A DNA stretch of 64,000 nucleotides from Streptomyces justiciae (GCF_015163075.1 NZ_JADDXU010000022.1:84955-148954); one strand, 5' to 3'. Positions 43,670 through 52,179 are shown, counted from the first letter of the stretch. The notes: a model not told the origin generated them from the letters alone. A program made the numbers and translations.

Positions 43670-44370
43670 GGCCGCTCTCCTTCGTACTCCTCGTACGTCC
43701 GGTACTCGACGCCGAGCCGCTTCAGGGTCTCCCGCAATCCGTAGCGGTCCAGGCCGAGTTGACCGTCGAGGAAGGCGGCCCGGGTGGCGGCCTCCTTGGC
43801 CTCGCGGGCCTCGGACTTCTCGACCGTCTCGCGGACGCGCTCGCGCGGGACGACCACGACACCGTCGTCGTCGGCGAGGATCGCGTCGCCGGGGCGGATC
43901 ACCTGGCCGTCGACGGCGATCGGCACGTTGACCGAGCCGCCGGTGGCCTTGACGGTGCCCTGCGAGGAGACGGCACGCGACCAGGCGGCGAAGCCCATGT
44001 CGCGCAGCTCCTGGGTGTCGCGGATGCCGGTGTTCATCACGACGCCACGAACGCCGCGCTGCCGCAGGGCAGTTGCGAACAGCTCGCCGAACAGGCCGTC
44101 CGTGCACGGGGAGGTGGTGGTGACGACCAGGATGTCGCCCTCGCCGCACTGCTCGACGGCGGCGTGGATCATGAGGTTGTCGCCGGGCCAGCTGAGCACG
44201 GTGACGGCGGTGCCGGCGACCCGTACGCCCTGCTGGACGGGGCGAATTCCCGGGCCCAGCAAGCCCGTTCGGCCCATCGCCTCGCTCACCGTCGCCACGC
44301 CGTAGCCGGCCAGCGCGTCGACGTCCTTCAGCTCCGCCTTCGGCGGGTCGGTGACGATCACGCCGCTCAT
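43666..44370 (-). CDS. galC: 4-carboxy-4-hydroxy-2-oxoadipate aldolase-like protein (GalC/LigK, RraA-fold)
   Basis: 234 residues from ATG 44370. RraA-like fold: GYGVATVSEAMGRTG, GDILVVTTTSPCTDGLFGELFATALRQRGVRGVVMNTGIRD with the conserved GxxxR-D metal-site region, and RPGDAILADDDGVVVVP. GalC/LigK cleaves 4-carboxy-4-hydroxy-2-oxoadipate to pyruvate and oxaloacetate. ATG overlaps the GalB-like stop by 4 bp. Confidence 0.9.
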   Translation of the reverse strand: MSGVIVTDPPKAELKDVDALAGYGVATVSEAMGRTGLLGPGIRPVQQGVRVAGTAVTVLSWPGDNLMIHAAVEQCGEGDILVVTTTSPCTDGLFGELFATALRQRGVRGVVMNTGIRDTQELRDMGFAAWSRAVSSQGTVKATGGSVNVPIAVDGQVIRPGDAILADDDGVVVVPRERVRETVEKSEAREAKEAATRAAFLDGQLGLDRYGLRETLKRLGVEYRTYEEYEGERP

Positions 44371-45116
44371 GCCAGCTCCTTCGCGATCTGCGGGTAGGGA
44401 CGCATGTACGCCTCGGCCATGGTCTTGTGGGCGAGCCCCAGGTTCGGGCCTGCGTTGCGCTTGAGCTGGACGCCACGGCGGACGGCGAGGTCGGTGTAGT
44501 AGTCCCACAGGTGCTGCTGGGCGCCGAGGCACTCCATGGCCTTGCGCTTGGTGTCCCACACCTCGGTGATGTCGAGGAGCACCTCGGGCTTGAAGCCGCT
44601 CATCTCGGGCTGGTGAGGCTCGAAGAAGAACACGGGCGGGGCGCCGATGATCTCGCCGGGGCCGGGGTAGCCGATGGCCTGGGCGAGGACGCGGGCCTCC
44701 AGGGCCATGCGGTTGGCGGCCGGGTGGTCGCCGTTGTACGGGTCCTCGGTGGGGTGGGTGAGCACGACGTCGGGCTGGGTGTCGCGGTACACCTCCACGA
44801 GCTGGTCCGTCAGTTCGGGGGTGACCAGCAGCGGGTAGTCGCCGGCGTCGAAGAAGCGGACCTCGGCGCCGAGGGTGGCGGCGGCGCGTTCGGCTTCGTC
44901 CCGGCGTATCGCCTTGATCTCCTCCAGCTTCTTCCCCTCGCGCCACGCCTTGGCGGACTCGCCGCGTTCACCGAAGGTCAGACAGGCGATGGTGACCTTC
45001 TCGCCGCGCGAGGCCGCGAGGGCGATGGCCCCGCCGGCCCGCCACACGAAGTCGCCGGCGTGCGCGGTGACGACGAGTGTGGAGCGTGGGGTGGCGGGCG
45101 CGTTGGCCTGGGTCAT
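44367..45116 (-). CDS. galB: PIG-L/LmbE-family deacetylase-like protein (GalB 4-oxalomesaconate hydratase-like)
   Basis: 249 residues. The zinc motif reads TAHAGDFVWRAGG where the family has PHPDD, so the first-site AHxGD variant is as in GalB. Other family segments are EKVTIACLTFGERGES, HPTEDPYNGDHP and KRKAMECLGAQQ. Pseudomonas GalB is a PIG-L-type hydratase rather than a deacetylase. Placement directly before GalC- and GalD-like genes supports the hydratase role. Confidence 0.88.
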   Translation of the reverse strand: MTQANAPATPRSTLVVTAHAGDFVWRAGGAIALAASRGEKVTIACLTFGERGESAKAWREGKKLEEIKAIRRDEAERAAATLGAEVRFFDAGDYPLLVTPELTDQLVEVYRDTQPDVVLTHPTEDPYNGDHPAANRMALEARVLAQAIGYPGPGEIIGAPPVFFFEPHQPEMSGFKPEVLLDITEVWDTKRKAMECLGAQQHLWDYYTDLAVRRGVQLKRNAGPNLGLAHKTMAEAYMRPYPQIAKELA

Positions 45117-45168
45117 TGCTGCAATCTCCCTTGGGTTACAGGTGAGCGCCCGCCCCGGTCCGTCGTGA

Positions 45169-45819
45169 TCAGTCGCGCAGCGCCTCGATCACGCTGGTGA
45201 GGTGGGCGCGGACGGCCGCTTCGGCCGCCTGCGGGTCCCTGGCCCTGATCGCCTCGATCATCGCCAGGTGCTCGTTCAGGGAGTGCTGCGGACGCCCGGG
45301 CCGCAGCGCCAACTGGAACCGGTGGCGCACCAGTTGGGCGTTGAGCCGCTCCAGCAGGTCCACGGCCGTCTGCTGGCCGGAGAACTCCCGGACCTTGGCG
45401 TGCAGCTCCTGGTTGAGCTCGGAGTAGGTCACCGGCTCGCCGTCGGCGACGGCCTTGGTCATCGCCGTGCCCAGCTCGGTCAGCTCGGCGAGCTGCTCGT
45501 CACTGGCGGCGACGGCGGCCTTCGCCGCGCAGAGCCCTTCGAGGACCATCCGGCACTCGGTGATGGCGACCGCCTCCTCGACGGTCACCACCCGCACCCG
45601 GGAACCCCGGTTGCGGATCCGCTCGACGAGGCCCTGGGCCTCCAGATCGATGAGTGCGGCCCGGATGCTGGCCCGTGTCACACCGAACTGCTCGGCGAGT
45701 TCGTTCTCCACCAGCCGCTGCGCCGGTGCCATCTCGCCGTGCAGGATCGCCTGCCGCAGCTGCGCGAGCGCATGCTGTTTGGCCTGCTCCCCGGTGCTCG
45801 GACGGGCTTCTTTCGGCAT
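45169..45819 (-). CDS. GntR-family (FadR/VanR subgroup) regulator of the gal-like operon
   Basis: 216 residues from ATG 45819; an upstream extension to 45912 would run through the operator, so the shorter start is preferred. HTH: RLVENELAEQFGVTRASIRAALIDLEAQGLVER. The C-terminal FCD helical domain carries the metal-ligand-like Asp/His residues. First gene of the operon, 52 bp before the GalB-like gene. Operators TTGTCAACAA lie before it and before the transporter. Confidence 0.9.
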   Translation of the reverse strand: MPKEARPSTGEQAKQHALAQLRQAILHGEMAPAQRLVENELAEQFGVTRASIRAALIDLEAQGLVERIRNRGSRVRVVTVEEAVAITECRMVLEGLCAAKAAVAASDEQLAELTELGTAMTKAVADGEPVTYSELNQELHAKVREFSGQQTAVDLLERLNAQLVRHRFQLALRPGRPQHSLNEHLAMIEAIRARDPQAAEAAVRAHLTSVIEALRD

Positions 45820-45865
45820 CGTTGCCCTCCCTGAGTGAGTGCCTGTCGAACCTAAATCTAGCCAA

Positions 45866-45887
45866 ACAAGATTGTCAACAATTTTGT
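45866..45887. promoter_or_regulatory. GntR autoregulatory operator
   Basis: ACAAGATTGTCAACAATTTTGT: inner arms ATTGT/ACAAT (45871-45882) around CA, outer arms ACAA/TTGT. It sits about 50 bp before the GntR start. The core is shared with the transporter promoter at 41569. Confidence 0.75.
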
Positions 45888-45936
45888 CTGCCGTATTGCT
45901 TGCATTGATCACGTGAATACCCGGGCGCGGCCGTGT

Positions 45937-46791
45937 TCAGCCCTCGCGGTACAGCTCGGCGAGCAGCTCCATCACGGCCTGCGTCGCCGGATGCGGATCG
46001 TCCCGCCACCAGGCGAGCCGCACGGCGATCGGCTCCCCGTCACGCACCGGCCGGTAGACGACCCCGGGCCTCGGATACTGGTTGGCGGTGGACTCGGCCG
46101 TCATCCCGACGCACCGGCCGGTGGAGATCACGTTCAGCCAGTCGTCGACGTCGTGCGTCTCCTCCGTCGCCGGGCGGGCCTCCGGCGGCCACAGGTCCGG
46201 GGTGGTGGTGCCGGTACGACGGTCCACCAGAAGCGTCCGCCCCGCGAGGTCGGCCATCCGCACCGACCGACGCCGGGCCAGCGGATCGTCGGCGGCCATC
46301 GCGCACAGTCGCCGCTCCAGGCCGACGATGGCCGACTCGAACCGCCGGTCGTCCAACTCCCGGCGTACGACGGCCAGATCGCACGCGCCCTCCGCGAGCC
46401 CGGCGGTCGTCGAGTTGACGCGCACCAGGTGCAGGTCGGTCTCCGGACGCTCCCGGCCCCAGCGACGCTGGAAGGGCAGCGTGTGCCGGCCGAGCGCCGC
46501 CCAGGCGTAGCCGATGCGCAGATGAGCGTGGCCCGAGGTGGCCTCGCGCACCAGGTCGTCGACCTCGGCGAGCACCCGGCGGGCGTGCGCGACCACCTGT
46601 ACGCCGGTCCCGGTCGGGGTCACCTCGCGCGAGGTGCGCCGCAACAGCCGTACGCCCAGGGAGCGTTCGAGCGAGGCCAGCGTGCGGGAGACGGCCGCCT
46701 GGGACACCCCGAGGGCGAGGGCGGCGTCGGTGAAGGTGCCCTCGTCGACGATGGCGACGAGACACCGCAGCTGCCGAAGCTCCACATCCAT
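45937..46791 (-). CDS. LysR-family regulator divergent from an EamA exporter
   Basis: 284 residues from ATG 46791. HTH LRQLRCLVAIVDEGTFTDAALALGVSQAAVSRTLASLE, effector domain after about 90. The 68-bp divergent gap carries two direct repeats CGCAAGCGT. It probably controls the transporter at 46860 in response to its substrate. Confidence 0.9.
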   Translation of the reverse strand: MDVELRQLRCLVAIVDEGTFTDAALALGVSQAAVSRTLASLERSLGVRLLRRTSREVTPTGTGVQVVAHARRVLAEVDDLVREATSGHAHLRIGYAWAALGRHTLPFQRRWGRERPETDLHLVRVNSTTAGLAEGACDLAVVRRELDDRRFESAIVGLERRLCAMAADDPLARRRSVRMADLAGRTLLVDRRTGTTTPDLWPPEARPATEETHDVDDWLNVISTGRCVGMTAESTANQYPRPGVVYRPVRDGEPIAVRLAWWRDDPHPATQAVMELLAELYREG

Positions 46792-46793
46792 GA

Positions 46794-46837
46794 CGCAAGC
46801 GTATAGATGAAGAAGTGGATGCATTTTGCGCAAGCGT
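46794..46837. promoter_or_regulatory. LysR-type direct repeats
   Basis: CGCAAGCGT at 46794-46802 and again at 46829-46837, 35 bp apart between the divergent LysR and EamA genes. Each is internally symmetric (ACGC-AA-GCGT for the first). Position suits a LysR activation/repression site pair. Confidence 0.6.
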
Positions 46838-46859
46838 CGAACGCACCCACGATCGGCGT

Positions 46860-47771
46860 ATGCAAGGAGCCCCCGCACGCCCCGCCGCAGCCCCGCGCCT
46901 GCCCGCCACCCGCGCCCGGGAGCGCTCCGGTGTCTCCGTCGCCGGGGTGGCCACGATGGCCGGCAGCGGGCTGTCCAACCAGGTCGGCGCCGCGATCGGT
47001 TCGCTCGCCTTCCCCGTCATCGGCCCCGTGGGAGTCGTGGCGGTCCGTCAATACGTGGCCGCAGCCGTGTTGTTGGTGGTCGGCAGGCCGAAGCTGAGGT
47101 CGTTCACCTGGCGCCAGTGGTGGCCGGTGCTGCTGCTGGCGGTGGTGTTCGGGACGATGAACCTGTCCCTCTACACGGCCGTCGACCGCGTCGGGCTGGG
47201 GCTGGCGGTGACGCTGGAGTTCCTGGGCCCGCTCGCCATCGCCCTGGCGGCCACCCGGCGTCGGGTGGACGCGTGCTGTGCGCTGCTGGCGACCGCGGGG
47301 GTCGTGACGCTGATGCGGCCGCAGCCCTCCACCGACTACCTGGGCATGGGGCTCGGGCTGCTGGCGGCCGCCTGCTGGGCGTCGTACATCCTCCTCAACC
47401 GCACCGTCGGCAGCCGGCTGCCCGGGGCGCAGGGCTCGGCGGCCGCGGCGGCGGTCTCGGCGCTGATGTTCCTGCCGGTCGGGATCGTGGTCGCCGTGCA
47501 CCACCCGCCGACCCCGGGGGCGGCCGGCTGTGCGGTGGCCGCCGGGGTGCTGTCCTCGGCGGTGCCCTACCTCGCCGACCTGTTCACGCTGCGGCGGGTG
47601 CCGGCCCCGGTGTTCGGCCTGTTCATGAGCGTCAACCCGGTCCTGGCGGCCGTGGTCGGCTGGGTGCTCCTCGGGCAGGGGCTGGGATGGCCGGAGTGGG
47701 CGGGGATCGCGGCCGTCGTCGGGGCGAACGCGATCGGCATCCTCACGGCGCAGCCTCCGCAGTCCGCCTAG
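46860..47771 (+). CDS. EamA-family (DMT) transporter
   Basis: 303 residues from ATG 46860, giving a short Pro/Ala-rich cytoplasmic tail before the first helix. About ten TM helices in two EamA repeats; FGTMNLSLYTAVDRVGLGLAVTLEFLGPLAIAL and VFGLFMSVNPVLAAVVGWVLLGQ are repeat-end motifs. Likely exports amino acids or metabolites (RhtA-like). Its TAG stop is made by the left end of the MITE that follows. Confidence 0.88.
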   Translation: MQGAPARPAAAPRLPATRARERSGVSVAGVATMAGSGLSNQVGAAIGSLAFPVIGPVGVVAVRQYVAAAVLLVVGRPKLRSFTWRQWWPVLLLAVVFGTMNLSLYTAVDRVGLGLAVTLEFLGPLAIALAATRRRVDACCALLATAGVVTLMRPQPSTDYLGMGLGLLAAACWASYILLNRTVGSRLPGAQGSAAAAAVSALMFLPVGIVVAVHHPPTPGAAGCAVAAGVLSSAVPYLADLFTLRRVPAPVFGLFMSVNPVLAAVVGWVLLGQGLGWPEWAGIAAVVGANAIGILTAQPPQSA

Positions 47772-48023
47772 GCCGTGTCTTTCGGATCAGCCCAACTCGA
47801 AGCGAGGGTGCCTGATGACGCGGGCGAGCGGGGCTTGGCGCGTGCAGCTGCCAGGCGGAGGAGGGAGTCGACGCGGAGCGATGGGGGCCCCTCCCGCTCG
47901 AGCGAAGTCGAGAGTGGGGGGAGGCTGACGACAACGCGACTGGGGGTCCCCCCACGCCTTTAAGGCAGTGGGGGAGGGCGTGCCAAGCCCCGCGGCCCCG
48001 GGATGATCCGAAAGACAGGCCTA
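47769..48023. mobile_element. MITE-like element with 20-bp terminal inverted repeats
   Basis: The 255-bp element begins TAGGCC(G)TGTCTTTCGGATCA and ends TGATCCGAAAGACAGGCCTA; ends match over 20 bp with one extra base on the left. It has no ORF with transposase features. It contains internal GC-rich hairpins (GGGGGTCCCCCCACGCC and its return). Both ends read CTAG, a possible target duplication. It lies between convergent genes and its two ends supply or touch both TAG stops. Probably mobilised in trans by an IS transposase with the same ends. Confidence 0.75.
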
Positions 48024-48728
48024 GCCACCCAGCCAGTACCCGAACCCACGCCGCGTACGGATCAGCGCGGGCTCCTCCAGGTCCACCTTGTGGCGCAGGC
48101 GTGAGACGAGCTTCTCGATGGCCTGGTGGCCCCGGTACTCCCCCCAGACATGCCGGCTGATCTGCTCCTTCGACAGCACGCGCCCCGCGTTGGCGAGGAG
48201 GTGGCGCAGCAGCCGGTACTCGGCGGGGGTGAGGTCCAGCGGCCGGGGTCCGCGGCGGGCGCGGCAGGTGGCGTCGTCCAGGACCAGGTCGCCGTGCCCA
48301 CGCATCCCGTTGCGCGGCCCGGGGTTACGGCGGCGCAGCAACACCTGCGCCCTGGCCAGGACCTCGGCGACGCGTACGGGCTTGACGACGTAGTCCTCGC
48401 CGCCGAGGCCGAGTTCGGGGAGCAGCCGGTGGAGGGAGTCGCAGGAGGCGAGGTAGAGCAGCGGGGGGCGGTCGGCGGGGGCGATGCGGCGGCCCCGGGC
48501 GAGGTGTTTCAGGTCCGGGAGTGTGGCGTCGAGGACGACGAGGTCGTACCGCTGCCGGGTGAGCCGGGCCATGCCCTCGGTGCCGCTGCCCGCGGAGCCG
48601 ACCTGGTAACCGGCCAACTCCAGGGTGGTGGTGAGCAGTTCGGTGTCGCCGGGGTCGTCGGCGACGACCAGGACATGCTGCCCGCTGCCGCGGTGCGGCA
48701 AGGGTTTCTCCATGAGATCCGCGTACAT
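48021..48728 (-). CDS. Orphan OmpR/PhoB-family response regulator
   Basis: 235 residues. Receiver domain about 18-130 with phospho-acceptor Asp67 (VVLDATLPD), acidic pair DD24-25, and Lys in VVKPVR. C-terminal winged helix from about 150 (LDLTPAEYRLLRHLLANAGRVLSKEQISRHVW). No kinase gene nearby. ATG at 48713 is a possible internal start. The stop codon TAG comes from the MITE end, so the C-terminal GYWLGG may be slightly altered from the ancestral end. Confidence 0.87.
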   Translation of the reverse strand: MYADLMEKPLPHRGSGQHVLVVADDPGDTELLTTTLELAGYQVGSAGSGTEGMARLTRQRYDLVVLDATLPDLKHLARGRRIAPADRPPLLYLASCDSLHRLLPELGLGGEDYVVKPVRVAEVLARAQVLLRRRNPGPRNGMRGHGDLVLDDATCRARRGPRPLDLTPAEYRLLRHLLANAGRVLSKEQISRHVWGEYRGHQAIEKLVSRLRHKVDLEEPALIRTRRGFGYWLGG

Positions 48729-48773
48729 GGCATGACCAATCGTGGGGGGATGGACGCCTGGACGTCGCTGCGG

Positions 48774-49277
48774 TCAGGCGGCGGGTGAAGGATCGAGGCG
48801 GTCCTCGGCGTGGGCGTCGAAGTCGTCGACGAGCCGGTGGAAGAGAGCCGCCAGCTGCCGCAGGTCCTCGTCGGACCACTCGGCCAGGGCCACTTCGAGC
48901 CCTCGGCGGCCGACTTCGCGTATGCGGTCGACCGCGGCGAGGCCGGCGTCGGTGATGCGGACCCGCTGGGCCCGGCGGTCGTCGGGGTCGGCGATCCGGA
49001 CGACATAGCCTCCCCGCTCCAACTGCCGTAGCTGACGGGTGACATGGGAGGCCTCGACCGAGAGCCGGACCGCCAGCACCCCGGGGCGTATCGGCTCGCT
49101 CTCGGCGATGTGCCGCAGGATCGCCACGGCCGCCCGGTCGAGCTTCAGACCGGCCACCGCCATCAGCCGCTCGTGCCGCCGGGACCGCCCGATCAGATAG
49201 GCGACGCGGGTCAGCACGCGCTCGATCTCGGTCAACGTGGCGGACGCGGGCGCTGTGGCGGGCAGCTCTGCGGGCAT
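48774..49277 (-). CDS. MarR-family regulator
   Basis: 167 residues. Winged helix about 45-120: PIRPGVLAVRLSVEASHVTRQLRQLERGGYVVRIADPDDRRAQRVRITDAG, the family DxRxxR wing. It is divergent from the dehydrogenase gene; three copies of a 17-bp palindrome fill the gap and two more precede the exporter at 50701. So it is the regulator of a marR/dehydrogenase/exporter regulon. Confidence 0.92.
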   Translation of the reverse strand: MPAELPATAPASATLTEIERVLTRVAYLIGRSRRHERLMAVAGLKLDRAAVAILRHIAESEPIRPGVLAVRLSVEASHVTRQLRQLERGGYVVRIADPDDRRAQRVRITDAGLAAVDRIREVGRRGLEVALAEWSDEDLRQLAALFHRLVDDFDAHAEDRLDPSPAA

Positions 49278-49296
49278 GACCCCACCCTAGATGTGC

Positions 49297-49368
49297 TTGC
49301 CTAACTTAAGCAATGCAGTTTGATTGCTTGACTTAAGTAACAGGCATGTGCTTGCCTAACTCAAGTAG
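49297..49368. promoter_or_regulatory. Three MarR operator palindromes
   Basis: TTGCCTAACTTAAGCAA (49297-49313), TTGCTTGACTTAAGTAA (49324-49340) and TTGCCTAACTCAAGTAG (49352-49368) share the pattern TTGCYTRACTYAAGYAR. Starts are 27 and 28 bp apart. They cover the region between marR and the dehydrogenase gene. Confidence 0.88.
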
Positions 49369-49515
49369 CCGGGTCGCATGAGCGGATGCGGCCTCTCGCG
49401 CCCGACCCGTGGGGACGGGGTACGGCGCGGCCACCGGCCCGGCGGCGGGGCACTCCCCCGCCCGCCGCCGGGTCCGGTGGCACCTCTCACGGAACTCTCG
49501 AAAGCGAGCCCCGCC

Positions 49516-50556
49516 ATGGCCACCATGAAGTCCGTCCTGACCGCCAAGGACAAGGTCGACGTCCAGGACGTCGAGCGCCCCGTGCCCGGCCCCGCCGACG
49601 CCCTCGTACGGGTCCGGGCGTGCGGCATCTGCGGCACCGACACCTTCTTCCTGCACCTGGGCGGCATGCCCGCCGGCGCCGACGGGTCGCTGCGGGCGAT
49701 CCCGCTGGGCCACGAACCGGCCGGCGAGATCGTCGAGGTCGGCGCCGACGTCACGGACGTCAAAATCGGCGACCGGGTCGTCGTCAACCCGCAGGGGGTG
49801 CCCTCGGGCATCATCGGCTGCGGCGGAGCGCACGGCGCGATGAGCGAGTACCTGCTGATCGAGGGCGTCGAGACCGGCAGGAACGTGACCGTCTTCCCCG
49901 ACAGCGTGCCCTTCGAGGTCGCCGCGCTCAACGAACCGATGGCGGTGGCTCGGCACTGCGTCAACCGCTCCGGCGCGCGGCCCGCCGACAAGGTCGTCGT
50001 CTTCGGCGCCGGACCCATCGGGCTGGGCGCGACGATCTGGCTGAAGCTGCGGGGCGTCGAGCACGTGGTCGTCGCCGACGTCATCCCCGAGCGACTGGAG
50101 ACCGCGCTCGCCGTCGGCGCCGACGCCGTCATCAACTCGGCGACCGAGAACATCACCGAGCGCCTCACCGACCTCCACGGCCCGGCCGCCAACGCCCTGG
50201 GCCAGCCCCGCCCCGGCACCGACATCTACATCGACGCCGCCGGCGCCCCCGCCGTCTTCCAGGCCGTCGTCGACAACGCCAAGTGGCACGCCAAGCTGGT
50301 CATGGTCGCCGTACAGAAGAAGTCCGACGCCATCGACCTCGGCGGCATGCTGCGCAGCGAGCTGACGCTGATCGCCTCGCAGGGCTACCCCACCGAGATC
50401 TTCGAGGTCACGCCCGAACTCGTGGAGCACCACGAGCGGTTCGCCCGGCTGGTCAGCCACCGCGTCCCGTTCGCCGAGGTCGACCGCGCCTTCGAGCTCG
50501 CGCTCACCCCGGGCGCCGCGGAGAAGGTCGTCGTCACCTTCGACGACCTGGCGTGA
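49516..50556 (+). CDS. Zinc-dependent medium-chain alcohol dehydrogenase-like protein
   Basis: 346 residues from ATG 49516. Catalytic zinc Cys in CGICGTD and His in LGHEPAGE; Rossmann motif VVVFGAGPIGLGATIWLKL. The four-Cys structural zinc lobe of classical MDRs is missing: that region reads VVNPQGVPSGIIGCGGAHGAMSEYL. Threonine dehydrogenase/sorbitol dehydrogenase-like oxidation of an alcohol is expected. The gene lies directly behind three MarR operators, so it should be induced with the exporter. Confidence 0.87.
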   Translation: MATMKSVLTAKDKVDVQDVERPVPGPADALVRVRACGICGTDTFFLHLGGMPAGADGSLRAIPLGHEPAGEIVEVGADVTDVKIGDRVVVNPQGVPSGIIGCGGAHGAMSEYLLIEGVETGRNVTVFPDSVPFEVAALNEPMAVARHCVNRSGARPADKVVVFGAGPIGLGATIWLKLRGVEHVVVADVIPERLETALAVGADAVINSATENITERLTDLHGPAANALGQPRPGTDIYIDAAGAPAVFQAVVDNAKWHAKLVMVAVQKKSDAIDLGGMLRSELTLIASQGYPTEIFEVTPELVEHHERFARLVSHRVPFAEVDRAFELALTPGAAEKVVVTFDDLA

Positions 50557-50632
50557 ACCGCGCGGCGGCGTGAGCGCGCGCCCGGCGTGAGCGCACCGCC
50601 GGCGCCGCCGTCACCGTCACCTTGACATCCGC

Positions 50633-50677
50633 TTACTTAAGTCAAGCAATACAATTATGGTTGAGTAAGTCAAGCAA
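50633..50677. promoter_or_regulatory. Two MarR operator palindromes before the exporter
   Basis: TTACTTAAGTCAAGCAA (50633-50649) is the exact reverse complement of the 49324 site, and TTGAGTAAGTCAAGCAA (50661-50677) is a variant. Starts are 28 bp apart as in the upstream set. A TTGACA at 50622-50627 may be the -35 box. Confidence 0.88.
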
Positions 50678-50700
50678 TACCCCTTCGTGGAGGCCCCGCC

Positions 50701-52179
50701 ATGTCCGACGCCCTTGCCCGACCCGCTTCAGCGGGGACGTCCTCCCCGCCGAAGCCGAACGCTGTGGTGGCGGTGCTGGCCCTGGCCGGGATCGTCGTCT
50801 CCCTGATGCAGACCCTGGTCATCCCGATCGTCCCGGAGCTGCCCAAGCTCCTGGACGCCCCCGCCTCCGACACCGCGTGGGCCGTCACCGCCACCCTGCT
50901 GGCCGCCGCGGTCGCCACCCCGGTCGTCGGACGTCTCGGCGACATGTTCGGCAAGCGGAAGATGCTGCTGCTCAGCATCGTGCTGCTGGTCGCCGGGTCG
51001 GTGGTCTGCGCGCTCGCCGACTCCCTCGTCCCGATGATCATCGGCCGTGCGCTGCAGGGCCTCGCCGCAGCCGTCGTGCCGCTCGGCATCAGCATCATGC
51101 GGGACGTCCTGCCCGCGGAGCGTCTCGCCGGCTCCACCGCCCTGATGAGCGCCTCCCTCGGCGTCGGCGGCGCCCTCGGCCTGCCCGCCGCGGCCTTCAT
51201 CGCCGACAACTGGGACTGGCACCTGCTGTTCTGGACCTCCGCCACGCTCGGCGCCGTCTCCTTCTTGCTGGTCCTCACCGTGATCCCGGAGTCGAAGGTC
51301 CGCACCGGCGGCCGTTTCGACCTCGTCGGCTCGCTCGGCCTGTCCGCGGGCCTGGTCTCGCTGCTGCTGGCCGTCTCCAAGGGCGCCGACTGGGGCTGGA
51401 CCAGCGGCACCACCCTCGGCCTGGGCATCGCCGCGGTCGTGATCCTGCTGGGCTGGGGCTGGTGGGAGCTCAAGACCCGCCGGCCGCTGGTCGACCTGCG
51501 CACCACCGCCCGCCCGCAGGTGCTCTTCACCAACCTCGCCTCGGTCGCGCTCGGCTTCTCGATGTTCGCGATGTCCCTGGTCCTGCCCCAGCTGCTCCAG
51601 CTCCCCGAGCAGACCGGCTACGGTCTGGGCCGATCCATGCTCACCGTCGGCCTGGTCCTCGCCCCGCAGGGCCTGGTCATGATGGCGATGTCCGCGGTCT
51701 CCGCGGGCGTCACCAAGGCGAAGGGGCCGAAGGTGACGCTGATGATCGGCGCGCTGATCGTCGCCGCCGGTTACACCCTCAACATCGTCCTGATGAGCGA
51801 GGTCTGGCACCTCGTCCTGGTCTCCTGCATCATCGGCGGCGGCGTCGGCTTCACCTACGGCGCGATGCCCGCCCTGATCATGGGTGCCGTCCCGGAGTCG
51901 GAGACGGCCGCGGCCAACAGCCTCAACACCCTGATGCGGTCGCTCGGCACCTCCTTCGCCAGCGCCATCGCCGGCGTGATCCTGGCCCAGATGACCACCG
52001 ACTTCGGCGGCTACGCGCTGCCCTCGGAGAGCGGCTTCAAGGTCGTCATGGCCATCGGCGCCGGCGCGGCCCTGCTCGCCTTCTTCCTCGCCTCCTTCAT
52101 CCCCAAGAAGCGGGCCGTCACGGCCGAGGGCGCGGACAGCCCGGCCGAGTCCGCGGAGGTCGCCGGCGCGAAGGCGTGA
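50701..52179 (+). CDS. MFS exporter (DHA2 type) under MarR control
   Basis: 492 residues, about 14 TM helices. Motif A GRLGDMFGKRK; DHA2-type GLPAAAFIADNWDWHLLFWTSA. Drug/metabolite: proton antiport is expected. GTGGAGG precedes the ATG. Regulated with the dehydrogenase and marR by shared palindromes. A terminator follows at 52243. It is not in the hydroxyquinol operon, which converges on it. Confidence 0.9.
   Translation: MSDALARPASAGTSSPPKPNAVVAVLALAGIVVSLMQTLVIPIVPELPKLLDAPASDTAWAVTATLLAAAVATPVVGRLGDMFGKRKMLLLSIVLLVAGSVVCALADSLVPMIIGRALQGLAAAVVPLGISIMRDVLPAERLAGSTALMSASLGVGGALGLPAAAFIADNWDWHLLFWTSATLGAVSFLLVLTVIPESKVRTGGRFDLVGSLGLSAGLVSLLLAVSKGADWGWTSGTTLGLGIAAVVILLGWGWWELKTRRPLVDLRTTARPQVLFTNLASVALGFSMFAMSLVLPQLLQLPEQTGYGLGRSMLTVGLVLAPQGLVMMAMSAVSAGVTKAKGPKVTLMIGALIVAAGYTLNIVLMSEVWHLVLVSCIIGGGVGFTYGAMPALIMGAVPESETAAANSLNTLMRSLGTSFASAIAGVILAQMTTDFGGYALPSESGFKVVMAIGAGAALLAFFLASFIPKKRAVTAEGADSPAESAEVAGAKA

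Noticed and set aside
47886..47990. Hairpin-rich stretch between EamA and the response regulator as a terminator or small RNA
   Set aside because: It is internal sequence of the MITE, so the simplest explanation is the element itself.
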